DNA of 64,000 nucleotides, taken from the NCBI RefSeq assembly GCF_963422355.1, contig NC_085091.1:4477223-4541222 (forward strand), in the 5' to 3' direction. The stretch comes from Corticium candelabrum. Lineage: Eukaryota > Porifera > Homoscleromorpha > Homosclerophorida > Plakinidae. The notes beneath the pieces are model-generated. The model saw nothing but the letters and a program-made list of their open reading frames with translations, made no database searches and was not told where the DNA came from. Both the position numbers and the translations under genes were made by a program. Each line of letters opens with the position of its first letter. The first letter of the stretch is position 1. This document shows positions 49,017 through 63,263 of the stretch, piece after piece.

Positions 49017-50076
49017 TGTCTGTTAGTATGCCCCCAGTGGGAGCTGTATTGCTGTGCTGATGCGATAGAAATATATTATGATTATATTATACCCGTTTCT
49101 CCTGGTTTGTAGATAGGTTTGTCTGTTTGAATGAGGATGATTCTGTTCTTTCCAGATATCGTAAGTGGTAGACTTCTGGTTACCAACGTTTTCAGATGCG
49201 TCGTCATATTGACGTCGATGCTGTACGGACCTGCAGCCGGATCAGCATCTTCAGGAATCTACGGTGCACGGTAACTACAGTAAGTGCACAGTTGAAGACA
49301 GGTGAAAGAGTAAAACATGTAAAGACACACCGCTAGTGAAAACGTGTTGAATGAACCTACAGAAAGATAGATCCCATCTGACACGACTATAGATATATAC
49401 TATATCAATATTTCACTATCTGGGATTACTGTTCTTTCTTTGCTTGAAGCAAGCGAACTTCCAGCAGAATTTGTCACGTGTACAGACACTGACTGTTTTA
49501 TTTTCGAAAAATGTTCTCTGCGTGAACGTACACAACAAATTTTTCTCCCGGTGCTACATTTTGTGGTGCCACGACATGACTAATATCGGGAGGCCTGAAA
49601 CGTATAGCCAACCTTAGCACAGTCATTTTGCAAATGTGTTATTAGCTAGTCGTCTCACGGAGCAAGAGATTGTGAAGATACACAGCTCAATGTCGCAAAC
49701 AGTCCACATGTTGCGAGAAGCGAATATTGTGCCTTTATCTTGAAATGATCTAACGAAAGATCGAATGAAGGGCCTTTGTTCTACAGCTATGTGACGTCAG
49801 AGTGACAACTGCTGATTAATGACATCACATGCGAGAGGCGGGAACTGTGTCGTTTCGCAGGAATTGTGTAGCTGTGAGATCCAGTTTTGTCAAGATTGGT
49901 GTACTTACATACATACGTACCTGCTAACGCGCTATCGGATTCGATTGGATCTGCCAACGACAGTCTCTTGTAGCCAAGGCAGCAGACTTTTGATGTTGTG
50001 TTTCTTCGACACGTGCACGTAGGACTGTGGCGTTTGTTTATGAGTTTATCGGTGTGTTTGCAAGCCTAATGAGCTG

Positions 50077-50927
50077 TATCTGATATGTAACATTTTGCTT
50101 GTTCTACAGTGGTTCTGCATAGTGGTTCTGCATAGTGGTTCTGCATAGTGGTTCTGCATAGTGGTTCTGCAGTCTGACAGCTCCAAATTTTTCGGTGTGC
50201 GTGGCTGAGAGGCTGTAGTGTTGTTGCACAAATCACTAGTGTCGTTTTCAACAGAATTGGGAGGTCGACTGGAATTTGCGAAGGGGAACGTGCATTGACC
50301 ATGACAGCGTCTGTTTATCGGGCGATGCGACTGAGCTGTAAGTATGCTATTGCGTCTCTATTCATTTTTGTTAAGATATCCGAAGTCAGAGACACCTAAT
50401 CTATATTTGCACATGCATGTTTTCCCACATTAATGTTTTATCTGGCTCTGGCGGCTGTGGGTTCACCTCATTACGACAACCTAAATGATTGTGGTTAGAC
50501 AGATAGCTGTGTAAATACGGTAGGCGTAACCACCACGTGAGGGGATTTTCAATGATTTCAAATTCATGAGCGTTCGCTCCATGTTGTGTGTATGTACAGC
50601 AGCCGAGGGTTTAGCACTGTACAATGCTTCTCTCTATTTATTCAATTCATGCAGTACTGTTGAGAGTCACTAATCTTAGCCACCTTGCTATTTGACTTTG
50701 ATTTCAAATGTAGTTTTACATTTACATCGTTATAAAGCTCAAGTTTCACTCTAATAGCTTTTCCCAGTGTGTCTACCTATCTATCACTTTGATATGTAAC
50801 TAAATCTACAAGATACACATTGGATAGCAAGATGCGCTTCTTAATTATAACAACAACTGATGTTAAAGCAATTTCTTGCGTTTTCAACCATATCCAACTA
50901 GTCAACACCACGTATCATTTCTTTGCG
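50077..50927. repeat. 3' flank of A2M unit 2 with a 13-bp minisatellite
   Basis: Homologous to 33,165-33,987. At 50,107-50,171 the 13-mer TAGTGGTTCTGCA (first copy CAG..) is repeated five times; unit 1 has two copies at the same place. No gene is called. Confidence 0.7.
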
Positions 50928-53900
50928 TCATTCGCAATCTTGTCGTGGGTACAACATCGTTCCTCCCCTCTGGTCGGGCTCGTAGTAGTTGTACGTAATG
51001 ACGGGAACACCTTGCAGGTCTTCGACCACTGAAATCCTCTTCATCGTTACGTTAAAGCAACACTTTCTTTTAGGCACCTAAGATTTTAAACTGTGTTCAC
51101 AAAGACTTTTTTATTTGTTTGTTAAAATTAACGAACCTCATCAAAGTAAACGCTGAGAACTCGACCTTTAAAGTCTGTTCTTTTGATCATACATCGTCCT
51201 TCTTTCACCAACTAATTAAACATGATAATATATGCTAGTTCTCATTACTGATTTAATCAAATATCGTTGACCTGCTTTAACTCGCTTTGCACTGGTGCGA
51301 AACTTGAAAAGAATGTCACGTCGGTCACCGCCATGTTGGAGCTATCCGAATCATTGACGATCCACCTACACCAACCATTTTGTGTATAGTGGGATGATAT
51401 TTATATAAAGTGCAAAGAGAGCTAACCTGTTGCAGACTCTGACTAAGTATTTCAGGGGCGTAGCGTCCAGTCCGACCGGTCCGGCCATGGCCGGACCGGT
51501 TTTTGAAATATGCACTTTTGCCAGACGCTCAATGGCATCAACTTCCGTTTTAAGGGTATAGCCGATTAAATAAGTAATATATTTCTGCTCATGCAGTACT
51601 TTGTGCGTCGGCCTTGCGTTCTCCAGACGTCAGTTGAAGGTACTGTACAGGCTCGGATTTTTGGAAAGTTCGATTAAGGTTATGAGCAGCAATAAGTATC
51701 AGTTTTAGAATTAGACATGGCTGTCATTATAGTTCTCGTTAATTAAAGTTGTCCCGCCCATCTACTAGCGTGCGCTACATTGTCCAGCCCACTAGCGCGC
51801 GCTAGGCCGGACCGGTTTTCATTTACTTCCTACGCCCCTGCATTTGCATGCTCTCTTCTGAATAGTGGCGACAGCAGACACGTGGAATGCCGCGATCTCG
51901 TCCGTTTTGGGTACATTGTAGTTGACACCGAGTGAGGCTAACAGGCAACCGCTACCACAAACAGACACTTCGATTGGAGTAGGAAGAACGGGAAGCTAAA
52001 CAAAAATTGCTCAATTTTGCTATCAAAACAATTTTGTTGCAAATTTGGAGTCAACCTGGACAGTTTGTACTTGCATGGCATTCGAGGAATCGATAATTAG
52101 CTCTTGGTCTAGACCACTAGCTGTAAGTTGGACTATTGTCGAAACGCGTCCGTCAGACAAAGTCAACTCGCCATATTCCGATAGAGCTTGAAGTGCCACC
52201 ACAGTGTCCTACAATAAACGCAATAGTAAACACTTACTGACACTCCTTGTTATAAATACTATAGATCAATTGATACTAACTTGTGTGGACTTAAATCCTC
52301 CTCTCGGGTTACGCTGCTCGAGTAGCCAGCGAACAATTCGTAAGCTATACGCGATGTTTCCGTTGTTCGCAAACGCCAATAACGCATAGGCGCTCGTCTC
52401 CACGTCACAAGAGCTCGATCGGCAATAATAGGACCACGCCCACTTGTTCTCACAAGTTGGCGAAAGTGTGTATTGCCAGTAAGTGTGGTTGCCATCGGTT
52501 TTGGCACAATTTCTTAACGAATCGAGAGCTGCGTCTGCGTTCGCGTCGTATCCTGAGGCTTTTGTCAACGTGTACGCGACTAAAGCCAGATTATACGGGC
52601 TATCGCAGTTGGACGGTATGCAGTTGTTTGTCAAGTAGCTCATCGCCGCGGTTACCGCTTTATACTACACCAAAACGTATTAGCAGTTTATCTTGAGCAT
52701 ATAATATTCGTTTGCAGTTACCTTTGATGGTAGTTCAGCCTCAAGAAGCGCCAGTGTGACGTAGGCTGTGAGAGAACAACCACCACCGCTGCATCCTTGC
52801 ATCTTCTTGTCTAGTGGACCACACACTGGCGGAAAAGAACCGTCGTCGTTCTGTTTCGATATGATGAAGTCTATCGCTTCTTTCTGCACTTTGTTATCGA
52901 TAGACATTCCAATGAGGCCGTCCGCTTGACCAAACGATCTCAACACAAACGCTGTCAACCTGACGAGAAGATGATAAACAATTTTATAGGTATTTATAAA
53001 AATTGTTGATTCAACATACCACATGCTTCCACAACGATCACGATCACCGAATGCGCTGTATGATCCATCCTGACGCTGATACGTCAACTCTCTCTGGTAT
53101 CCTAATACAATAAGATATCTTTAATTGATTTGAGTAATGCTGAGAGCCTAGCCTTTAGTGTCTTGCCTGTTTGCATGTAGTGGAGAGCCTTCTTGCGCGT
53201 TGCAGCGTCAAGCTTCCCGATTGTGTCAAGGTAGTGAGCAATGTAAACGGCGGGGGCAAAGTTGAGCATGTTCTGCTCACCACAGCCCGTTGGCAACCTC
53301 AAAAGACTTTCGAGACCGCTAATAGTTGGTCCCATGTAATTCGCTGCATATATATATATATAAAGTTTTTATTGCTTTACACTATGTATGATACACTCTT
53401 AAAATATATTATGTGAACAAACCTGTTACTGAAACATCTGCGCTTTCTGAGTCCGGAACGTAGTCTGGTGGGAGAGATGCATTGAAGCGTTTTGTGATGC
53501 ACTTGAGACCGCTATCGGACGCGTCGTCGATTTGGGGAGTGGGAGTAGGAGGATCTGCAATTAACAAAGTTAATGTTTTGAAAGCATTTATAACACAACT
53601 GAATATGTATAAATATGTATATATATACCTTCAATACACAGGAGGGCTGATTGGGCATACTCTTCTTTTACTCCTTCAGGCTAACGACAGTAGTCTAGAA
53701 TAAGATTACAAATTTTGTGTTTTAATCATGAATTTGATTACTTCGACAAACAGATTTCGCATTAGGCTATCTGCAGCAACTGTCGATCTGGTGGTGGCTT
53801 TTATCGGCAGATGACCGTTCTTGAGAGGTAGGAGGTAATACGATAGGGAGTTACCTGCGCTTGCAGGAACAGTCACCGTTTTGAAAACCTGGTTTAGCGC

Positions 53901-56900
53901 TGTCTTGTTTCCTTTTCCGTGCACTATTCGCAGATCATTGCTGTCGACTAGGACATCGACACTTGCCTAGGAAAAAGTGCATATGTCACAATGGCAGATA
54001 AAATGGAACCGTTTGGCCACTCACTGTTAGTGGTGTCTCCAAGTAGTTGTAAACGGTGAGAGTGATCTCTACTAGCTCTCCTCTTATCACCGAATAGGGC
54101 AGATTGAGAGTGATGAAGAAATGTTTGAATCCTTTTATAGTTGTCGGTCTTGCTATTGACATGTGCGTTGACGGTGAAACAGAGAAAGCATCCACAACCC
54201 AAGACGTAATCGTATCAGGCACAGTAACCTCCTTCCTCTGTGTATGATTACTAAATAACAATAAAATTGATGAGCCAAAGCTACAAGACAAAATAGAAAG
54301 CAATGTTATACTTCATCTCCATCTCAAACCAAAGCCACGTCTCGGGAAAGTATTTTCGTACACGAGTTGGATTTGCAAGATTGGCAACGTTCGGTGTATT
54401 AATTACTTCTTCTCTAAAGCTGGTTGGAACTGGGTGATATATAATTGGAGTTGCTAAATTTGTAATACTGAGGTATCCTGCTGACCAAGTTACAGGTGCT
54501 AATGTTCAAAAATTAGAAAACTAAATCTTATTTGTGTACACAGGAAGGATTTCTAACTTGGATAACAACAATCGTATGTAACTTTAGGTCTGGGTGGAGG
54601 TGTTGGTTTCGAGCATTCAGTTGGAGACGTCGTATCACTGTCAGACACACTAATTCCAGTAGCCTGTAAAACAAATAGCAAATTCGTTTCGGTTAGTAAC
54701 AAGAGTTTGCTTTGCATGCAATCAATAATACTAGTCATACGGGGAAGTAATTGCTTGCTTGGACGTAAGAACAATACCGAGGAGAGTAAGTGACATCCTT
54801 GCAACGTCGTGCACAGCATTTACGAGGACTGACAATGCTTGGTGACTCTCTTTCTACGTCTCCTTTGACTCCAGGGGTATCAGTTACGTTTACTGCAGGG
54901 AGAGGTCTGGGTTTTGGAAGAGGTGGTTTCCGTGCTTTTTGATACCCATAACAGTTGCAATTACAGTTCCAATATACATACCAGTCACAAACGTATTTCT
55001 TAATGGCCAGTGGCTTGTGCTCACCAAACTGTCTAATCTCATCATACAACTGAAAAACAAACGTCCATTTGAGGAATGGGTTAGAAACGACGAAACAGAG
55101 AAGGTCACTTTAGCTGTTGTTAGTTGGTTTTTGTCTTGCTGAAGGTAAACGCTTTGATCGACTGCTACTACGCCCACATATGACGAGACAGGCGCATGTA
55201 TTAGTAGATGGGCTTTCTCGCCAGGTCTCATTTTTTCTTCTTGGAATTCCAGAGACATCTAGAAAGAACAAGCTCACAATGCAAAATATGACATCTTTAC
55301 GACTCTACAGCAACTGACCTGTGATCTGTTGTTCGCGATTACATCGAATGTGATGCGTGAAGCTGCTTGATTCTTCTGATTAACAATGACAGTAACTTTT
55401 GGAGCCATCGATGACGTCACAAGAAATGCGAATGAGCAAGTTCTCTTCATGCCTCCGTCTTCACACAACTGTTGATGCTTGCTTCTGATATTCTCATCTC
55501 TTGTAGGTAAGCACTGATCATGACTGACAATCTTACCTTTGCTAACAATCTAGAAAAGTGTGGATGACATATATCGTCCGTATCTCTTATTAAGACGGTG
55601 ATGACTTACGTAATAGTCTGCAACTACTTTGCTGGAAAAAGATGCATAAACAGATGCTTTATTACCGACCTGCATCAGGACAAAGCGCGACGACAACAAG
55701 ACTAACCAGACAAATGAAATCAATCACGTATACCTCTACTCGTTTTTGTTTGCTTGACAACACAATTCTTTCAGGAGCATAGATCATATTTAGAGAAGTG
55801 TATGTATTAGCAAAACGATTTTTTCCTCCTCTTATCTTAATTGCAGCAGCCTAAATATATAACGCGGTTGCATAAACCTTGTAAGCTTCAAAAACTTATT
55901 ACTTACTGTAAAACGGAGAGACAAAGCGTTGCATGGAGTACAAACATTAAATGTTGCTACTCCACTCCTATCTGTTTGTTGGTAAATAGCTTTCAGCGAT
56001 CGAGAGTTCGATTTTTGACATCCACTTCTGTCCATTGTGTATATCGTACCCGTCAGGCTTACATTTGCATACTTTGGAGTTCCCGTCAAACTTGAAGCTG
56101 CAACCTAGAGCGAGAACACTTAGAATCGACGACATCCAAAGTTTGTAATTGTTTTTACTTTTACTGTGGTGTAGTGGCACTGGCTGAATGTTTTGTCCTC
56201 TTTGATAAAAGTCAGTTTGTTTGGTTTGTGGCTTCTTGTGATACTTGTCGGTCCGTCGCATTGGACGGTTTTTTGAGACTGCGTATCGGTCACGTTGACA
56301 TCGATGTCTAGCTTTCTTCCACAGCCACTTGCGCAGAACTTTATACACATTGCAGTGGTTCCATCGATCTGTAAGAAAAGTTGAGTTTACACCGCAGTGT
56401 GCATACACAGTATAGAAATTCGCAATTAATAGCATTTGTCTTCCAGATCAAAGAATATGCTTCCTGATCCGTACATGTATGTTACACCTACTGAATAGTG
56501 CATTGCTTTGGTACACTGACATTATCTCATGTAATGTTACATTTACTAATTGCAACAGAAGAATTTATTCCATACATTAACGAATGTATAATTACTAAAT
56601 AGTTTAGATTAATAGAAAGGCTGTTTGCTGTATCGGTGGTCTCAGAGGCAGCTGAGGAGCTCGTACATTGTCGGAAAACCAGAGCAGAGTTTGTGAAGTC
56701 GGCATCTGGAATACCTACGGCCGTTTGGAAGACCAGAAACGGTTGTACAAGTAGGGCCCAGCGACTGGTAGAACAATCTCTCGCTTTGTTTCTGGTTTGA
56801 ATTTGGCTTCAGACTCCACTAGTGAGACTACTATTTCCCCCGTACCTGACAAATCCACTATCTCATCTAACCGGAGCGGCAGTTCAACTAGACGGAAGTG

Positions 56901-59900
56901 GACACAACACATGAACAGGGAAGTATTACATTGTTACTACCGCGCTGGGTTGTCATGCAAGTTGTCTGGTTTCAGAAAACTCATGCATCAGCTGTGGTGT
57001 GAACAGAATTCTTCTGACTGACGTCTCTGAACAGCGTTTGACAGACCAGAAGCGATATCTCCTAACATCTGTAAAACTGACTGAATCAGAGTTGGAAGTG
57101 ATCAAGCGCGAGGCCGAACAGGATGGAACACCAGTCTCAGGTTTGTCACCAGTTAGAACTGATGTTTGGGCCGGTATACAGATGTCGACGTTGGATGAGT
57201 TTTCTGAACCGTCAGCTGACGTATCGGTGGACACGCACTTGCATGTCAATTCTGTGTCACTTAGTACGGCTTCGTTTAAGAAGGCACCTGTTGCACGTGG
57301 TGAGAAAACTGTCTTGCTAATAATGCAAGAGGATCATCAGTATCCTAATTACTTGGGAAATGGCTCCTTTGATCAGCTACTCACTGTTCGGTTTGGAGTC
57401 TGCACATCTATGGGTGGCACTTTGGATTCAGTTTAGTGCAGATCTACTAAGGAATCACCATACCCTTGTGACTCTGATTTGATGACCACTCATCCTAGTA
57501 TACCTTCTTGGCTAGAAATCACCAAACCCTTGTGACTCTGATTTGATGACCACTCATCCTAGTATACCTTCTTGGCTAGAAAAGATGTAGACTCTGACTT
57601 CACGAATCAGTTCAGTTCACTACCAGACAAAGGACGGTCTTTCACTTGATGGCGATGCATGCTGTAGAGCCTGTGCTCTGTCGGGAGTTTCTTGATGATC
57701 GAGCTACAAAAAGTCAGGAAAATTCCTATCTGTAAGAAACAACAGATTCCCAGGATTTCCTTTCACAGTTTGACCCTGTAGCTTATTGATGCTCTTAATG
57801 CAATCATCGATTTAGTGAAGGGTGAAACAAAGGTCGAATGGGCTAGGAAGCTGGAGAAGAATCGTAAGAGACTTTGCCAAAATAGTTTGTTTTAACGAGA
57901 TGCTGGACGGTTTTACAGGGAATTGGGTAAACGGACTATCCAGATCACTTCGCCACCATTCGAGTCTGAGATTGAGCAGTATCGGGGTGATATCGTAGAA
58001 ACTGAAGTGTGTCCTAATGAGTCTGCCTTCTGGCTAAGTCGTCAAACCGATGGTGAGACGTACCAGACAGTTGAGTTGCAATGGCCTCCTATCTCAGGCG
58101 ATATGGTCACATTGTGTCTCAAGAGGATAGAGAACCGGAAGTCTCCTGGACCACATCAGGTTTACTGTTACCGGGTCAAGCGCATCACGTGTCTTCACGA
58201 TGACTTGAATCATAACTAAAACGTCCTGTTTCAAGACCTGGACTCTGTGCCCGACTGGTTATCTCAGGAAACAACCTCTCTGATACCTAAGAATGACAAG
58301 AGTAACCAGGCCAATAATTACAGGCCTAGCGCATGTATATCTGTCTTCTAAAAGACTCTTGCCTCAGTCGTCGGACAGAGGATTGCAGGGCATTTTGTTC
58401 CAGGAAACTTAATGTAATCGGAGCAGAAGGGTTGTCAACAGGGATCGTTTGCTGCAAAGGGTCAGGTGCTGATTAACAAACTGCTTACCGAGGACTGTAA
58501 GATCAGGCACAGGAGCTTGAGCATGGCTTGGGTGGACTACCAGAAAGGCCATGACAGCGTGTCACACAGCTGGTTACTCCAATGTCTTCAGCTGCATAAG
58601 ATTATTCTAGTCTAGTCTTGGCGCAGGTTTCTGTCACGTGTGATGAAGAGTTGGAAGACATCCATGGTTCTTTACTACGGGAACGGTGCCGTATCAGGCG
58701 AGGTATTTTCCAAGGTGATTCACTATCTCGTCTTCTCTTCTGTATGGCTCTGAGTCCTCTGAGCGTGGAGTTACATAGAAGTGGTTACAGCTATTGGATG
58801 AGCACTGGGCGTGGTGAGACTGCCAAACGTCAGCTTTTCAGTCCTCTACTTTACATGGATAACCTGAAGGTGTATGGCAGGAATCCTGATCAGCAAACAG
58901 ATGAAGTTTGGTGTGGACAAGTGTACTGTCGCAGACTATTACCGGCTGTACGCTTCGTGCACCAAGGACAGTTGAGGGTTACAACAGATCAAGTCGGCGT
59001 ATCAGTCTTGTATTGTGGGGCTGGAATGTTAACTACCTTCGTAGTAGCTCTGATCTCTTCATGCAAATGGTACAGGAGTGTGATGCTAGGAGGTCCTCTC
59101 ATTCGATCCAACCGCGTGGCCCGTCAGTTTTTGCACAGCTGCAGGAGAGTCTGTCTAGTCGCAGAGCCTGCATGGAAGTGGGACTACTCTGTCTGATGGT
59201 GTTTTCGAGCAAGCACCTCAGACAGATGCGAAACATTTCCGCACGTGCAGCGGTTCTCTTCGTATACTGTTCTGGAGCAGAACATCTATGCATGGTCAGT
59301 ATTGCCGTCTCACTGAGAAACCACCTGTGGACATGAAAGAGACTTACAGATGGCTGAAGTCATCGAATGTTACTGCTGCAACTGAGGGACTGGTTGTTGT
59401 TGCTCAAGACCAAGCTCTTCGGACTTGGAATTATGAGCGCAACATTTTCCATTGAGATGTCAGTCGCACTTGTCGCTTGTGCAGTGTAGCCTGGCAACAG
59501 TAGACCACATTTTTGCACTGTAGTGCTTTTGCACCAATGGACTACACTGATCGACACAGTCAGGTGGCTTCCATTATCCACTGGGACATTTTTCGTCATT
59601 GTGTGGTTCCAGTGGAGAGCAGATGGTGGTGTTATTTTCCTGATAGGCTTGTGGAGACGGACGACATCACTATGATGTGGGATAAAGCCATCCCTACTGA
59701 TAGAAAGATCGGTGCCAATCGTCCTGACATCTGTTTCAGAAGTAAAAAACAAACACTTGGTCTTTTTATTGATATCAGCTGTCCTGTTAATGGCAACATA
59801 GCTAGGAAGCAGGCTGAGGTGACGAAATACAGTGAATTGCGGTGGAAGTAAGGCGCGTGTGGCAATGTCGGACACTGGTTGTTGCAGTGATGTTAGGATA

Positions 59901-62524
59901 TTTGGGCACAGTGCAAGTAGGTATTGCACTGTGGCTGGACATTATTTCAGTTCATCACAACCTGCAGCACTTACAGAAAGCAGTGCTTCTTGGATCCAGT
60001 CGGATCGTACGTAAAGTCATGTCTTCTGTCTAGACAGACATGATGGTCTGTGCACCTCTGAGGCAGGCTTTGCCTCCTGTGCTTACAAGAGACGTTACAA
60101 ACCAGACTGATCTGGTTAAGTACGACATATATAATAGTAATAATATTAGATATTGGCCAACAAGAATTTTAAGGCAATATGTTTGGAATCTTCGACGTTA
60201 TCAAATTTAAGTGCAATTACAGTACTGTACAAGTTTGAAAATGAGCTTACTCAAACATATCACTTGCTACTCAGATGACTACCAATTACCACACTGCAGA
60301 TGCACTGATTGTGACAAGTTTTCAAAAACTATATGCTGTACCAATGGGTACGAAGTGAAATAGATTGTCGTGCTTAACCAGATCAGTCTTGTTTGTCAAG
60401 TCTATTACAAGTACCGAAAGCAGACCGAACTTCAGAAGTACTTAGACCATCACTGCTGTCTAGAAAGAAGACATGACTTTACGAAGGATCCGAGTAAATT
60501 CCAAAGCACTGTTATCTGCAAGTACTGCAGGTTGTGATGACCTGGAATAATGTCGAGCCACCGTGCAATACCTGCGTGCATTGTGCCCAAAGCTCCCAAG
60601 ACCACCGGAACCACCAGTGTTCGACAATGCCACATGCGGCTTACCTGCACTCGCAAGTCGCTGTACTTCGCCAACTTCTCATCGGGTTTCTTGCCAATGT
60701 TGCCAGCAGCTGGACAGCTGATATCAATAAGAAGACAAGTGTTTGTCTTTCTATTTCTGAGACATGTCTGGACGATTGGCTTTGATCCTCCTGGCAGTGG
60801 GGATGGTAATATCCCACATCATAGTAATGTCATCCGTCTCCACAAGCCTATCAGCATGATGCCGGTAGCATCTGCTCTCCACTGAAACCCCAAAATGGTG
60901 ACAAACATCCCAGTGAATGATGAAGCCCACCTCATTGTGTCGATCAGTGTAGTCAATCGGTGCCAAAGCACTACAGCTTGCCCCAATGTGGCCGACTGTT
61001 TCCAGGCCTACACTGCACATGCGGCAAGTAGGACTGACATCACGATGTAGAATCTTGCGCTCATAGTACCGAGTAGGAAGAGCTTGGCCTTAAGCAGCAA
61101 CAACCAGTTCTTCAGTTGCAGCAGGAATATTTGCTACCTTTAGCTATCCGTAGGTCTCTTTCATGTCGACAGGCGGTTGCTCAGTGAGACGGGGACACTG
61201 CCCGTGCATAGGCTTCCCGCTATTATTATTATTATTAAAATTTATAAAACTGTAATTAAACTCAAAACTTATAATTGAAATAATTTTTAAAACATTAAAA
61301 ATATTCGACTAATTCTTAATTAACAACTACAAATTTTGTATGGTAAGAAATGATATCCTAGCAGAAAATTTACGTCATAACAACGATTCAAATGGTATAC
61401 ACCTAAATTTAAATAACTTAAATACAGTAAATTAATTTACTTATTTAATCATATCTGACCATGCTCCTTGAAACAGATTTGTCTCGACATCGTCGCCCTT
61501 TGGAACCCAGGTGTGCTTTCAAATATCCTCTAACTTTATGACCGTAAGTATATCTAGAATATTGAATCAATTAACAAACTACATTCTAGAAGCTTGTCAC
61601 ATAATTATATAGATGCTTACGTTGCTGACACGGTGAAGCAGAGCGTTCTTGTAGCACAATCGATGACATCATTAGTGAGGGCCACCAAACAGGAAAATCT
61701 GGGCAAAACTGCCAGAAATATTTGTTGCAATAGATATATTTTGGTTAGAGTGAGCAGAATTTACCGTAACGTTTGACTTTAAATTTAAAGCAAGAACGCT
61801 GGTTTTTGGGCAGACCCTGTATATGAATACGAAGTCTTAGAGTAACTATAGACACAATTAATTGGTAAACGTGTACCTCGTATGTAGCACATAGCGTGTG
61901 TGTTCCAAGAACGGGTTCAGAAGACAGTGGAAACTCAAACTTACCAACACCTGCGCAAGATACTTGTTGCAAAATCATTGATCAAAGAATGCCTTGTCAA
62001 AGCGTGCCAGCTAGTGCTTCAGTGTGTTGGCAACAGCATTTTAGTTAATGCGTTTAATTATAAGCACTCACCAAACTCTAAGTCAATGTTGGAATAACGT
62101 CCAATGGTATATGATTTAGGATTCTATAACACAATGAAGTATGTATACCAAAACTGGCACCTAAAGTGTGATCACGCCCACCTCTATAGTGACGGTAACT
62201 CTTCCTGTCACAGATCTTGTCTCACGATCAAGAACAATCACTCTTCCCATAACTGAAAATCAAAACCCATTTAGCATCATCTAGAGGTTGATTTGTAGGT
62301 TGTTTGTCTTGTGTGCTCTGTAGTTAGCTGTGTGTGTTTGTGTGCGCGTGTGCGCGTGTGTGCGTGTGTGCGTGTGCGCGTGTGCGCGTGTGCGCGTGTG
62401 CGCGTGTGTGCGCGCGTGTGTGCGTGTGTGCGTGTGTGCGTGTGTGCGTGTGTGTATGTGCGCGCGTGTGTGCGTGTGTGCGTATGTACGTGTGTGTGTG
62501 TGTGCGCGAGCGCGCGTGTGTGTT

Positions 62525-62608
<84 letters not shown>

Positions 62609-62952
62609 GCAGTTTCCTTGAGCAAGAAACTCACCCACACTTGCTTCTCTCGACTCAAGTATAAATGAGTACCGGGTCATTGACTGGGGTGAACAAGACC
62701 ATTGGCTTGACAGCAACTTCATGCAGCAGACGGTTACGTGTGGGCCTTCGTGCCCAGTCCCAGAGCTGCGCCATTGTCAGTGCCCCTGAATGATTCTGGC
62801 CAAGCTACAGGTGGATTGTAACGCTGGCCCCAGGACTCCACGTAGCGCTTGGAGGCCCTGTCTGTAGAGGTAGGGGAGCTATCTCCGTAACTGACCTCAG
62901 GGTCGACGTCGAAAGACGTGGAGGGCTTAACATTTGTCCATTTTTGTTAATA

Positions 62953-63032
<80 letters not shown>

Positions 63033-63143
63033 CGTGTGCGCGTGCGTGTGTGTATGTGTGTGTGTATGTGCGGGAGTGTGTGTGTGTGTGTTTTTGCGTG
63101 TGTTGTGTGTGTGTGTGTGTGTGTGTGTGTTTTTGTGTGTGTG

Positions 63144-63182
<39 letters not shown>

Positions 63183-63192
63183 TGTGTGTGTG

Positions 63193-63263
<71 letters not shown>

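Noticed and set aside
50107..50171. CRISPR-like short regular repeats
   Set aside because: Thirteen-base direct tandem copies with no spacers, in a eukaryotic gene flank.
54558..54663. Apparent premature stop in A2M unit 2 exon 18
   Set aside because: The TAG lies just past a GT donor (GTTAGA) that aligns with unit 1's GTAAGA; splicing there is phase 1 and joins exon 19 in frame.
61440..61460. Apparent loss of a splice donor after A2M unit 2 exon 10
   Set aside because: The donor is GTCAGA directly after the ATG codon in both units, phase 0, and is intact.
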